From assembly GCA_905250125.1 (NCBI GenBank), contig CAJNOL010000183.1, forward strand, positions 124,001 to 188,000: 64,000 nucleotides of DNA. Reading direction: 5' to 3'. This stretch comes from Rotaria sordida. Its lineage: Eukaryota > Rotifera > Eurotatoria > Philodinida > Philodinidae. This document shows, one piece after another, positions 1-10,437 of the stretch; the first letter of the stretch is position 1, and each line of letters opens with the position of its first letter. The notes beneath the pieces are model-generated. The model saw only the letters and a list, made by a program, of their open reading frames with translations. It made no database searches and was not told the origin of the DNA. The translations under genes were made by a program, and so were the position numbers.

Positions 1-403
1 AAAAGAAAATGAGAAGACAGTGTAATGCGAGATAGATAGAATGTTTGTGGTCATTGATTGGATTTTGCATTTGAGCGGACATTCATTCGATTGCCTTGAA
101 GCGTGCAGTAAAGCATACATACAATTGATGTGATTTCATCTTCTTTCTATCGTTCTCTTTCTTTTTTTTTTTTTCTTTTGTGGTTTCTACTGGATACATG
201 TTGATAGAAGTGTACATAGAAGTAAAGCAAGAAGAGAGAGAGAGAGAGAGAGAAAAAATCAATGTTGATCATCTCTTTCTGTTGCCTGCCTTTGCCGTAA
301 GGAGTTGAAAGTAATATTTGGTGTTTCCTTTCTTTTCACTTAAACACCTGATGGTTGTTGGTAATGATAGTTAGTCACTGTCGTCAGCTACGTCGTATCA
401 ACT
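1..403. other. Upstream region of the Rab10-like gene
   Basis: No coding sequence is recognised here. There is a GA dinucleotide run at about 231-253 and T-rich tracts near 160-180. It probably holds promoter or 5' untranslated sequence of the Rab10-like gene, but no core promoter element could be fixed. Confidence 0.4.
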
Positions 404-562
404 ATGTCTGGTCATCATTATTATTATTATCGTCGGTGTTTTTCATTGAAACGAACGAGTGAATTTGCTCAACATTGGTTTCGTGAACGTACATCATCCT
501 TATCACGTCGACATCAATCTCTCAAACGTGATACTTCATCGACTACTGATATCAGTCAGAAG
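404..562 (+). other. Possible upstream coding exon of the Rab10-like gene
   Basis: An ATG at 404 opens 53 codons that end at AAG followed by a GTAGTT donor at 563. A good acceptor (TTTGTAG) ends at 690. Joining the two leaves the frame open through five codons (NIGQR) into the conserved MAKKNYD start at 706. The result would be a Rab10 with a 58-residue basic, Ser/Arg/His-rich N-terminal extension. Rab10 proteins normally start at the MAKK methionine, so this may be untranslated, an alternative 5' exon, or unrelated if the acceptor at 690 takes a trans-spliced leader. Confidence 0.35.
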
Positions 563-705
563 GTAGTTTTGTTGTTATTGTTGATAGTTGAATGATTGAC
601 ATTAAGGATATATGTATATATTGATGTTTCTATACATATCTATTGATAAAATAGATTAAAAAAAAATTCTAAAATGATTTCTATTTGTAGAACATTGGCC
701 AGAGA

Positions 706-2583
706 ATGGCCAAAAAAAATTATGATCTTCTATTTAAACTATTATTAATTGGTGATAGTGGTGTTGGCAAAGTGAGTAATTAAAGAAATAAAATAATATC
801 ATGAATTATTTTCATTGATTTTTTTTTTGTATTTTTAGACATGTATTTTATTTCGATTTTCTGATGATTCATTTAATGCTTCATTTATTTCCACAATTGG
901 TATCGATTTTAAAATAAAAACAATCGAACTTAATGGACGAAAGATTAAATTACAGATATGGTAAAATGATCATTCGTATCTATAAGCTATAAAAAATTTT
1001 GTTAAATCTAACAATAATAAAAAAAAAAGAACCTATATAATAGAGTTATGTATTTTCTAAATAATCTTATAACAAATAGTAATATGCAGTTATTAAAAAG
1101 GAAGTAATAACAATAGACTTGTACATGAATATGTATTGGAAAAAAACGAGACTGATAAAGATAATCATCTGTACTGATATATCATGTTACATGTTATATA
1201 ATCAAGTGTTTTTAGGTAGAACTTTTCAAATAATTTTTTTTCTTCTGTAGGGATACTGCCGGTCAAGAACGATTTCATACAATTACAAGTAAGATTTATT
1301 GAAATTTATTTTAATACCTGTCGGTCTTAAAGAGATATACAACAAGATCACATTATGAAAGATTAAAAATACAGACAAAGAGTGTAAGATATGAGAAAAG
1401 AATATTCAAAAACTAAAATGTTAAAAGCTTTCGAAACACTCTATAGAACATAGTTAGTCGTTTTTATCTAGCGATACTATTAAGTCTTTCCTGCCGTGCC
1501 ATGTCGTCCATCTTACAGTCAATACAAACATATCCATATGGTGTACGAAACATTTTGACCTTCGTAGACAACAAATGTTTGAGTCACCTTCATACCATCT
1601 GGTTCTGTGAGCATTTAGTAATAATTGCTCTAGTAACAGTCGTCAATTGAGTGATTTAGACAGAATTTTAAGATATTTTTCCCAATAGATATAACATATA
1701 TCATCTACTGAATGTTTATCATAAGTAGATGCAAAGAAGAGATCATCTTAATAATTGCAGCGTAATATTTATTTAAGACATGTATCGTAACAGTGATTAA
1801 GTCCAGACTGTTGACAGCTGGCGAGCAATGAGTAGAGAACGAACAGCTTCATAAAAAAAAACAGAAGAACGAATATAGAAAACAAGGCATGTCGCAGAGT
1901 TACTGAAGAAGTACCACTTAACTTTATTGAAATTGATTAGGTCTATTTGTTGACGGACTCGAAGACGAGTTCATCCATTCTAACTTGCTTATTAACTAGT
2001 AATTGAGATACTTAAACGATGAAATCCATTTCCATTCGATATTGAAGCTTTTACATCGAAGTATCGGCGCATCAGATTCGAGCAGTTGGGATGGTACACA
2101 GGCAGAAAAGATAGTCTGTGTTTGCTTTTCAGTAATTAGTGAATTGCACCTGCCAATATCGAATATTTTCTTTTTTTATATATAATTTTAGCATCGTATT
2201 ATCGTGGAGCAACGGGAATAATGCTTGTTTATGATGTAACACAAGTTAGATCATTTGAAAATATTAATAAATGGCTACGTAATATTGATGATCATGCATC
2301 TGATGACGTTGTTAAAATGCTTATTGGTAATAAATGTGACATGGACGATAAACGTTGTATTACTCGAGCACGTGGTGAAGCATTAGCACGTGAACATGGA
2401 ATACCATTTCTTGAGACATCAGCAAAAAATAATATTAATATAGAAAAAGCTTTTTTCGAAATGTCACGACTTGTATTAAATAAAACTCCATTAAATTCAT
2501 CTGAATCAACAATCGGAGGATCGATTGGTGTATTACAAGGAAATAAACCAACAAATCAATCGAACTGTATGAATTGTATGTAA
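706..2583 (+). CDS. RAB10: Rab10-like small GTPase (exons 706-771, 839-960, 1251-1288, 2192-2583)
   Basis: Rab GTPases cycle between GDP and GTP and recruit effectors to transport vesicles; Rab10 acts in exocytic and endosomal membrane traffic. The four joined exons give 205 residues. Visible motifs are the P-loop GDSGVGKT, the switch region around [23 protein letters not shown] for guanine recognition and ETSAK. Stretches such as HTITTSYYRGA, KWLRNID and [10 protein letters not shown] match Rab10 better than Rab8 or Rab13. Introns are short except the third (1289-2191, 903 bases), in which no gene was seen. The protein ends NCMNCM, not in the usual Rab dicysteine, so the prenylation signal is atypical. 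The start at 706 follows the family; an in-frame upstream exon may extend it. The next gene is convergent. Confidence 0.93.
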
Positions 2584-3078
2584 AATGAATTGAATGGAAA
2601 TATCAATCAATCATCAGTCACCAAGTAGAGAAAATTTATTTGTCTTATTTGTCGTTAACGTCGCATTTTTTTCTCTTTATCTGTTGTTGATTCTATTTCT
2701 CTCTGTCTCTCTTTAAACAGGAGTGATCGCATGTGTAATTTTCTTTTTTTTTTTGTTGGACGGTATTTGAATATATTGAATTAAAAAAAATAATACATTC
2801 ACAGAGGAGGGAGGATGATGAGTAAATTGAAGTAAATATTAAAATTGATACTGTGCTACTTAGAAATATATACTCTGACAAGTATCATTATATGATTAAT
2901 ATCATATTCTATGTAATTCTCATAAAATCAAGAATTAAGTGATGTTATATTGATTAAATCTCATCTAAATTATGATAATCATAGAAAATGATAATATCAA
3001 TGATTTTGAAATAGATTATATTATGTATATGCGAAGTTATTTAAAGAACAATTTAAAAAAAAAAGGAATATATATATA
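2584..3078. other. Convergent intergenic region
   Basis: About 500 bases between the Rab10-like stop and the stop of the receptor gene on the other strand. It is AT-rich with homopolymer tracts. No gene or structured repeat was seen. Confidence 0.5.
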
Positions 3079-3801
3079 TTAAGAAATCGGTCTAATTTGT
3101 GTCATTGACCGATGAAAATAAAGTTTGATAATATTTCTTATATCACGATCGAGTATAAGTGTAGCAATTTTTTCAATTGCTACTGTCAACGATACTGTAA
3201 CAATACCAATTCCATATAAAATATGAATATTAGTTAATATATAAAGTATCGTTGGTATAGCACCTAATGTATATATAGCAAATAAAATCATAATATTACG
3301 TAAAACTTCAAGATCACGATTTGATTGTCTTGTTGTTGTCATCATAAATACTCTATATTTAGGATGTTTAATACAAACATAAATATAAATATGTATAGCA
3401 AATATTAATATTGCTGGAATTAAATAATAAGCAACAACAGTATATATTACATGCAAAGTAAATTTTCTCGGTACCCAACAAAGAGCAAATGGACGATAAT
3501 AAATATGGTTAGTAAGAAGTGCTGGTAAAGGTATTAATAAAACTATAATCCATTGAATACAAATAAGAATAATATGAGTTTTAAATGAAACGATCCATGA
3601 ATATTTAGCTGAAAGAATCGAAATAAAAAATCGTGATGTAGCTTGGGCTAAATAAGAATACAGAACAGCTGCAACTGCCATATAACCAAAATATCCACGC
3701 CATCGACATGATGAATCATGTATTTCCCATTGAATAAATAAAAGAAAAACATAGTTAACACATTGTACTATACAATAGAATATCGATGAAATAGATGTAT
3801 T
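3079..3801 (-). CDS. 7TM receptor (rhodopsin-like GPCR), 5' part lost in an assembly gap
   Basis: The last 240 residues of a membrane receptor are open from the gap to the stop at 3079-3081. Hydrophobic helices fit TM3 to TM7. There is a cysteine before TM3 (SSCRWRGYF) and one in the second extracellular loop (FALCWVP), the usual disulphide pair of rhodopsin-like receptors. The DRY box position reads TSRFF and TM7 lacks a clear NPxxY, ending in LILDRDIRNIIKLYF, so it is a divergent member with no assignable ligand. The N-terminus and first helices should lie in or beyond the 100-N gap. The reading frame to the right of the gap belongs to a different protein, so the two must not be joined. Confidence 0.75.
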   Translation of the reverse strand, partial: NTSISSIFYCIVQCVNYVFLLFIQWEIHDSSCRWRGYFGYMAVAAVLYSYLAQATSRFFISILSAKYSWIVSFKTHIILICIQWIIVLLIPLPALLTNHIYYRPFALCWVPRKFTLHVIYTVVAYYLIPAILIFAIHIYIYVCIKHPKYRVFMMTTTRQSNRDLEVLRNIMILFAIYTLGAIPTILYILTNIHILYGIGIVTVSLTVAIEKIATLILDRDIRNIIKLYFHRSMTQIRPIS

Positions 3802-3901
3802 NNNNNNNNNNNNNNNNNNNNNNNNNNNNNNNNNNNNNNNNNNNNNNNNNNNNNNNNNNNNNNNNNNNNNNNNNNNNNNNNNNNNNNNNNNNNNNNNNNN
3901 N
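3802..3901. other. Assembly gap of exactly 100 N
   Basis: A run of exactly 100 N, the customary placeholder for a gap of unknown size. It separates the 5' cut end of a receptor gene from the 3' cut end of a coiled-coil gene, so real sequence is certainly missing. Confidence 0.98.
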
Positions 3902-5779
3902 ACCATTAAGACCATCATCAGATGAAGTAAGTGATACAAGACGTAATCGAGATGTTGCATTATCATTAGTATTATTATCAAGAGATGTTTGAACACTAAC
4001 ATCACAACGTTTAACTGTTCGATGACAATCTGAACAAATAAATTGAGTCAAAGGAGAACGAAGAACACTATTCGATTTAAAGAGTGTTTCAGCAGCAAGT
4101 CGAAGACTATCATTAGTTGTTGCAATCGTTGACATAGTTTGTGTATTGTTGGATGGAGTAATAGTTGTTGTAGTAAGTAATGAATGTGGTGCAACAAATG
4201 TTGGTGGAAAAGTCGGTATTAAAACACTATGTTGTGATGGAATATATTGGTTTGCAGATGTCTGAAAAGTATTTTTGATTATCGAAAACAAGATTTTAAC
4301 AATTCAACTGTAGAGAACCTATCCAGGATAGAGTTTTGAATATTTGCTTGCCAAATCAGTTCAAAGACAGACGTCTAAAACAATCTATATGAGCATACTG
4401 TCTAAGTTATTGATCTCATTGATGAAAAAAGCGAACACTATTTTCAATTAAGTTAAAGAAAAAAGTATTTCATAGCGGCAATAAGTGCCTGATAGATTTT
4501 AATTGATTACCATCTCTCGAGGTTTGCCTTTAACTAACAATAGAAAGTTGTATACTGTAAGTTAACGAGATTGATTATATTCTGGTGAAATCAATGCTCT
4601 CACTATTAAACTAACTAATTTAAAATAAAAGCTGTCCTTAGCGTGCAAGGACCAATATATTTAAATTTCAAGGTATTTAAGCTTATGTTATATGTTCACA
4701 CTTTAAAATTGCTGCATTATATTTATTTCGCTGTTTTAGTCATAGTTCGATAGAACTTGCCGAGTTACATAAAAAAAACAATATCACAGATATTTAAAAG
4801 CAATTTTATGAATAAGTTCAAGATACCATTCTTGTTAAATATCAGGATAAATAGATGCAAAACTAAATATGAGCAAAACAATGCCACTCATATCAAAGCA
4901 AAATTCTGACTGTCGCAAAATTTGCTTTTGAATATCTTTGATAGTGATTATTTTCATTATTTAACTCGCCAAGTTCAATCCAATCATGATGAATCGCGGC
5001 TCGTGTATGCTAGGAAGCTGCAAGTCCACAAAAACATCAATCCACAGTTCTCCACATCGACTGCATAGAACATAAATGTGGATTGCTTCTGTAATAATCC
5101 TTACAAAATTGTTTATACATTAGATGAATATTTAAGAAGCATTTTGGATCAGAATATCCGTATGAAGTGACACAATTTGCATGAAAAATTTATGTTTCTG
5201 ATTATTTCTAACTTTGCTAAATTGACTAAACTGGAATCTACTACTAGTTTAAAGCTAAATACTAAACGACAATTTTGAATTCACCTACTCAGTAAAACCA
5301 GTGACTATTATTTTCGTTTGAATTATTTTATCCGAAATTTTCTGCGAAACAATTTTTTTGAGTAATAGTTAATTCTCTTTAGGATAATAAATGAAGTACT
5401 TTTTAAAAGTTCATCATACCGATTCAAATCTATTTTTTATTTGTTCTTGCATTTGTCCTGATGTTGTTGACATAAAATCATTTGGATATCGATGTAAAAG
5501 TCTAACAGCTAAATTACAATCATCTTTATATCGTTGTTTTTCATTTTGTAATTCCTCAATTGTTTCTTTTAAACATAAAATTTCTTGTTTAGCATCAAAT
5601 AATGATTGTTCTAAATGATTTTTTTCATTTGAATATGTTTCAACAATTGATAAAACTCGTTCTTCTAATAAACTATTTTGCATTTGTAATTGTCCATGTA
5701 CATCAACGAATTTTAAATAACGTTCACGCATTAATTCAAGTTCATTTGTAAGTAAATTAATTTGTTCAGTATTATTCAT
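3902..5779 (-). CDS. TJAP1/BEGAIN-type coiled-coil protein, 3' part missing (exons 5779-5420, 4261-3902)
   Basis: Two exons in phase 0 give 240 residues from an ATG at 5779; the donor is TCG|GTATGA and the acceptor CTTTTCAG. Residues 1-105 form a heptad-rich coiled coil ending in KQRYKDDCNLAVRLL. This resembles the conserved block (RYxxDCNLAVQLL) that ends the coiled coil of tight junction-associated protein 1 and BEGAIN, scaffold proteins of junctions and postsynaptic sites. The second exon is Ser/Thr-rich and probably disordered, with a short cysteine cluster (FICSDCHRTVKRC), and runs into the gap. The 1158-base intron (4262-5419) shows no gene. The family call rests on one short motif plus the coiled coil, so it is moderate. 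Confidence 0.6.
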
Positions 5780-6550
5780 CTTTGAATAAATAAGAATGTT
5801 TATTTTATTTTATTTTTTTGTTCTATTAAATCTACTATATATTCATTGTTTTTATTCATGATCTGTCTGTAATCGATTGACAAAAAAAAAAATTATTTTT
5901 TTTTTTCATTTAACAAAAAAAGAATTCTTCGTGAGCAAATCGTTCGATTGTTCAAAAACAAACAAAACGCCAAAAAATATAATAATAAACTTATCTGACT
6001 CTTCGATGTTACATAAGAGAACCAAAAGATTGTTATAAATAAAATATTCTTGAAAGATCTTTTACATGATGTCAAATACAAAAAAAACAAAAAAAAGAAA
6101 AGATATATTTGTATCGAGATGGAGATTAATATCTTTGAAATATATATAAAAAAAAAGAAAAGAAACGATAGATAGAGAAAACAAACGAGCTCGATCGTAT
6201 GCTGGTATCTGACGAGCATGTTCTTATAAAATACTATTTAATTAAAACAAAAAACAAATTAGTTACAGACAGAAAAGCTCACCAGGATGAAATAGGTTTT
6301 TATTTTATTATTGTTTTTTTTTTTCTTCAAAACTTGTTTCTTATTATTATTATTATCACGAATCTGGATGTTCTAGTTTGACAAAAAAAAAATCACAAAC
6401 TATTTGCGCAAGCGCGGATGACATTAGTTCATTGTAATAACCAAACAATTTAATGTACAACAGCAGCAAATAATATTTACATAATTATATACAAAATAAA
6501 TACCGACAGATAATTCAGAAATATGAAAAAAAAAATATTCGCTTGTTTTT
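5780..6550. other. Intergenic region between two minus-strand genes
   Basis: AT-rich with long T and A tracts. It holds the promoter side of the coiled-coil gene and the 3' flank of the FBXO33-like gene. Reading frames in it are low-complexity and show no protein-like pattern. Confidence 0.5.
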
Positions 6551-9500
6551 TTAGATGGATGATTGAAAAATATTATGTATCTGTTCGATAAATGAAAGTT
6601 CAAGTGGAACGGTATATTCATACACACCTATTGGTAGTTCATGTTTACTTAATGGATGCCATGGCCAGCCAAGGACTTGTCCTATCTATAATAAAGAACA
6701 GCATACATTATGTTAGAATGTATAAAGAAAAAACAAGCACGTCGAGAAACGCATAAATGATCAATATACAGGATGGCCTAAAAAATCACTAGACAGTTTT
6801 TACCGTTGGACAGAGGAGGCTTTTGAAATTTCCACAGCACTTTAATTTCTGAGTACATCAGTTTGTTTAATCTTAGTTTTTCAAAAAATCTTCTAAAAAG
6901 TTATGAATATTTTGTTTCTTATATGGTTTGATGCTCGCAAGTCTCCTATTTTTACTCATGAAAACTGTACTTCTGTTTTTTTACCAAAAGTTATACGTAG
7001 TCAAAAGATCTGATATTTCAAAGTCGAATAATAGAATGCAATAAGATTTCCATGTTTGAAATCTGATATGTTCTCAAAAATGAATCTATTGTTTTTTCCT
7101 TATTAATACGAAACAAATACTAATCATGAATTGCGCAAAAGCTTAGAAAGAAATATATATACAGTACTGGTAAAAAATATAAGAACATTGCTTTTTTCTA
7201 TGATATCAAGTATTTATCTCAAATCCAAATAGTAGTTTGAATAGTCAATGAAGTTCTCTATCCATACCGAAATTTCATAGTTGGATTGTGCGAGGAAGAT
7301 TTCTAGAAAATCAAAGCCGATAGTTTTCAGGTCTCAGAAATCTTTGCTGTAGCTATTTTTTTAACAATGTCATTTTAAAGAGCACAAAATTCTGAATAAA
7401 ATGAAGGATTGCCGCATATTCTACGACTTTTTCTTAAAAAAATTATAAGCAACATAAAAATAAAAAAACTACGTTTTTCAGCATGCGGCAACCATTCATT
7501 TTATTCAAAATTTTATGCTCATTAAAATGACATTGTTAAAAAATAGCTCCAGCAAAGATTTCTAGGATCTGAAAACTATAGGCTCTGGTTTTCTGGACAC
7601 CTTCTTTAGCTATTCAAATTATTATTTGGATTCAAAATAAATACTTGATATCGTAGAAAAAAAAAATGTTCTTACATTTTTAACTAGTACTATACATATA
7701 CGAATACCTATATAAAATTTGTTTAAAGGTTTCTACGAGAGATGTTTCTTGAATAGAATAAAATTCTGTTTATTTCCCATTTCAACTTACAATTGTTTGA
7801 ATACTATTTGTACAGATTCCATATTGTATAAACGCATCATTTCCATCATCATCTTCAACGAATTGATGATTCATTTGTAAATGTCCATATTGTAATGTCA
7901 TAACACAATCAGCACATACATTTAATCGACGTAATTGTGGACGTAATTTAGCAATAGCAAGTAAATTAACTTCTAATACTTCGTATCCTAAAAAAAGGAA
8001 AAAAAATTATTATTATTTTTTTATTGAAATTTTAACTAGATGCAAAAAAAAGAACGAGATAATTACCAAGAATTGTAAGTGATGTAAGTTTTTTACATTG
8101 CCAAGCCAATAAAACAAGTGGATCTGGTTCAGCACGAAATAAATTATGATAACGAAGTGCTGGTTCAGTTACACTATCAATTACATCAAGACATTCTAAT
8201 GTTGAACGATAATGAACAGATAAATAACATAATAAATCAACATTAAGTGATGAACAAAAATACATTCTATAAATATTAAATATTCGAAAAAGAAAATTTT
8301 TTTAATCAATAGAACATACCTTAAATGTGATAATGGCATACCCGGACGAAGTACACGAGAATATTTTCGAAATGTTTCATGTGCATTTAACATATGAACA
8401 GTAACTCGTAAATTAGGCATAATACTAGCAATTGAATGCCAAACTAAGTCATCGATAGGTTGTGTATCCGAACGAAATTCACTAACATGTACAATTAATC
8501 TAAGAATTATAAATAAAAACAAAAATAGTTTTTATTTTTGGAAAAAAATTAAAAAATTTTATATACCGTTTTAATGGTGCTAATTGTTGTGCAAAACATT
8601 GTAATAGTTCATCTGTAAGATAAGTTGAATCAATACTTAATGTATTTAATGATGTAAATGGAAGAAATGATTGACTTGGTAAATATATATCTAAATAATC
8701 AATATTTATTGTTTTTATTTTCGTATTTATAAAACTTTTTAAACTCGATTAGAATCAAATTGGAGAAACTTAGTAAGAAAATCATTAATGAATACTGCTG
8801 TGAATTGTTCATATTCACTACAATATGGTTGTGTAACATTTTATATTAATATAAAATAATATAAGCAAATCAGTAATAAAAAGAGGAGAACTTCGAACAT
8901 CTTTTTGTCAGATACTATATAAGATAAAATTGCTTTAAAACCCATCATCTTTGCAAAGCATGAAAATAGTGTTTTGTTTCAATATAATTTTGATTTTGAC
9001 ATATGCTTCAGATCTATAGTTCAAGGTACAATTCAGATGATGATTATCTTATCACATCTCAATGTTAAACCAACAAAATCGCGTAGGTATGTGGTCAAAT
9101 TCTATAGAATTCTGTTGATTTTTAGTAAATTTTCTTGAAACAGAATATTGTTTTCATGTATGTTTTTCAATTGTTTGTGAAGATGATGGAGTTTTGAAAT
9201 AATTCTATCTCATATAGTATCAGACAAAAAGACGTCTGGAGTTCTTTTCTTTTGATTACTGAAAACCACAAGTCGTTGGCTGCTGTTGATGTCCACATAT
9301 TAAGCTTATACTCACCTCTCTTTAGTTCTGGCGCAAACATTAGATATGAATCTTTTATTTTGTGACACTCACGCCCCGAAAGACCATGACAGTACGTTGA
9401 TACTAATAGACGTCACATTAACTTTTTTCGTTTCTATCCGACGTTAAATCATATAAATATGCATGATATGTTCTGTATTTTTTTCTTCCGAACTCGTGAC

Positions 9501-10437
9501 AAGTCAGAATAGGTATTGAAGTGAATGTCAACAACGGGAAAGAATGCTTATTAATGATTTTGTTATGAGATAAAAAAATCTTTGTACGCTATTCCATCAA
9601 TGATTAAAAAAATCAGCCCGATATTATCAAGTAAAGATATTTATAGTTCATCCTGTCTAATCGAAAACGAGATTGGCCTTTTTCAAGATTTTTGTTATTT
9701 GTTTTTGTACATGCTCGAGTAGAATGTTATTCTTTCGGAAAGAGTGAACAAGTCTATTTGACTTAACTTACCAGCTATTGAATGTGTTTCACTACTTTTA
9801 ATTGATGCTAAATGAAGTTGTTTAATTGAATGAGATTGTTTTTGTGCTAAAACATGAACTAATTCTTCAATACGAAATAAACTTTCAAACCAACAACCAA
9901 ATGAAATAATTTCTATAGCTTGATTTGATTGAATAATTTGTTCAAGTAAATGAAAAATTCTACAAAAACAAATTGTGTTTTTTAAATTAAAAATTTGTTT
10001 TTCTTTTTATTATTTACTTACTTATCACAAAGTGGTATAAATGGTTGTTCATTTTCTGCTAATGCACAATGTGTACTTGTTGGACGAAATATTAATATTT
10101 TAATTTGTCGATTTGTACATGTTAATATATCAAGAAATTGTAAAATATCTTTTAGTATATTTATATCTGTTGGATCAAAACGTATTTCAATATAACGTGT
10201 TTTACTAAGAAAATTTGTTGTTAAATAACGAAAACATTGTATATCATTATGACGATCAATAAGACTTAAACGAAGACAACGATATGGAATAGATGACCAT
10301 AATTTTGGATGATATAATACATTACGCCATGATAAACATGTTGATGTTGCTAATAAAAGTTCATTATGTTTTAAATAAGAAAATATTTCAGCAAGAACTA
10401 TTTGTGGTAACTCAGAATAATCATATGAAAATACCAT
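6551..10437 (-). CDS. FBXO33: F-box only protein 33-like substrate receptor (seven exons)
   Basis: Exons 10437-10022, 9959-9772, 8690-8567, 8499-8320, 8266-8067, 7987-7791 and 6685-6551 join in frame to 479 residues. An F-box occupies residues about 8-50 (ELPQIVLAEIFSYL, CLSWRNVLYHPKLW), which would dock on Skp1 of an SCF ubiquitin ligase. The rest is a leucine-rich substrate-binding region. Hallmarks of FBXO33 are DPLVLLAWQCKKLTSLTILG, EVNLLAIAKLRPQLRRL and the C-terminal block GWPWHPLSK; human FBXO33 was reported to target YBX1. An in-frame upstream methionine at 10515 would add a hydrophobic stretch; the start at 10437 is preferred because the F-box follows directly. The two long introns (8691-9771 and 6686-7790) each carry a palindromic element. 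Confidence 0.92.
7160..7694. mobile_element. Palindromic MITE-like element in an FBXO33 intron
   Basis: Two arms of about 260 bases are inverted copies of each other and fold around a centre near 7425. The outer ends read CAGTACTGGTAAAAAATATA on the left and the complement of AGTACTAGTTAAAAATGTA on the right, with TA dinucleotides at both borders. TA-flanked inverted ends starting CAGT fit a non-autonomous Tc1/mariner-type element. There is no coding capacity. Confidence 0.7.
8880..9249. repeat. Imperfect palindrome in the second FBXO33 intron
   Basis: The left arm (about 8884-8985, containing CTTTTTGTCAGATACTATAT) is matched in inverted form by the right arm (about 9170-9249, containing ATATAGTATCAGACAAAAAG). 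The arms are diverged by small indels. It is probably an old foldback or MITE copy. Confidence 0.65.

Noticed and set aside
3755..4291. Reading frame running through the 100-N gap
   Set aside because: The frame left of the gap in this reading is not the receptor frame, and the right part starts at a splice acceptor (4261). Continuity across N is artificial.
9995..10195. Plus-strand frame within FBXO33
   Set aside because: It is the shadow of the F-box exon, which has clear family similarity on the minus strand.
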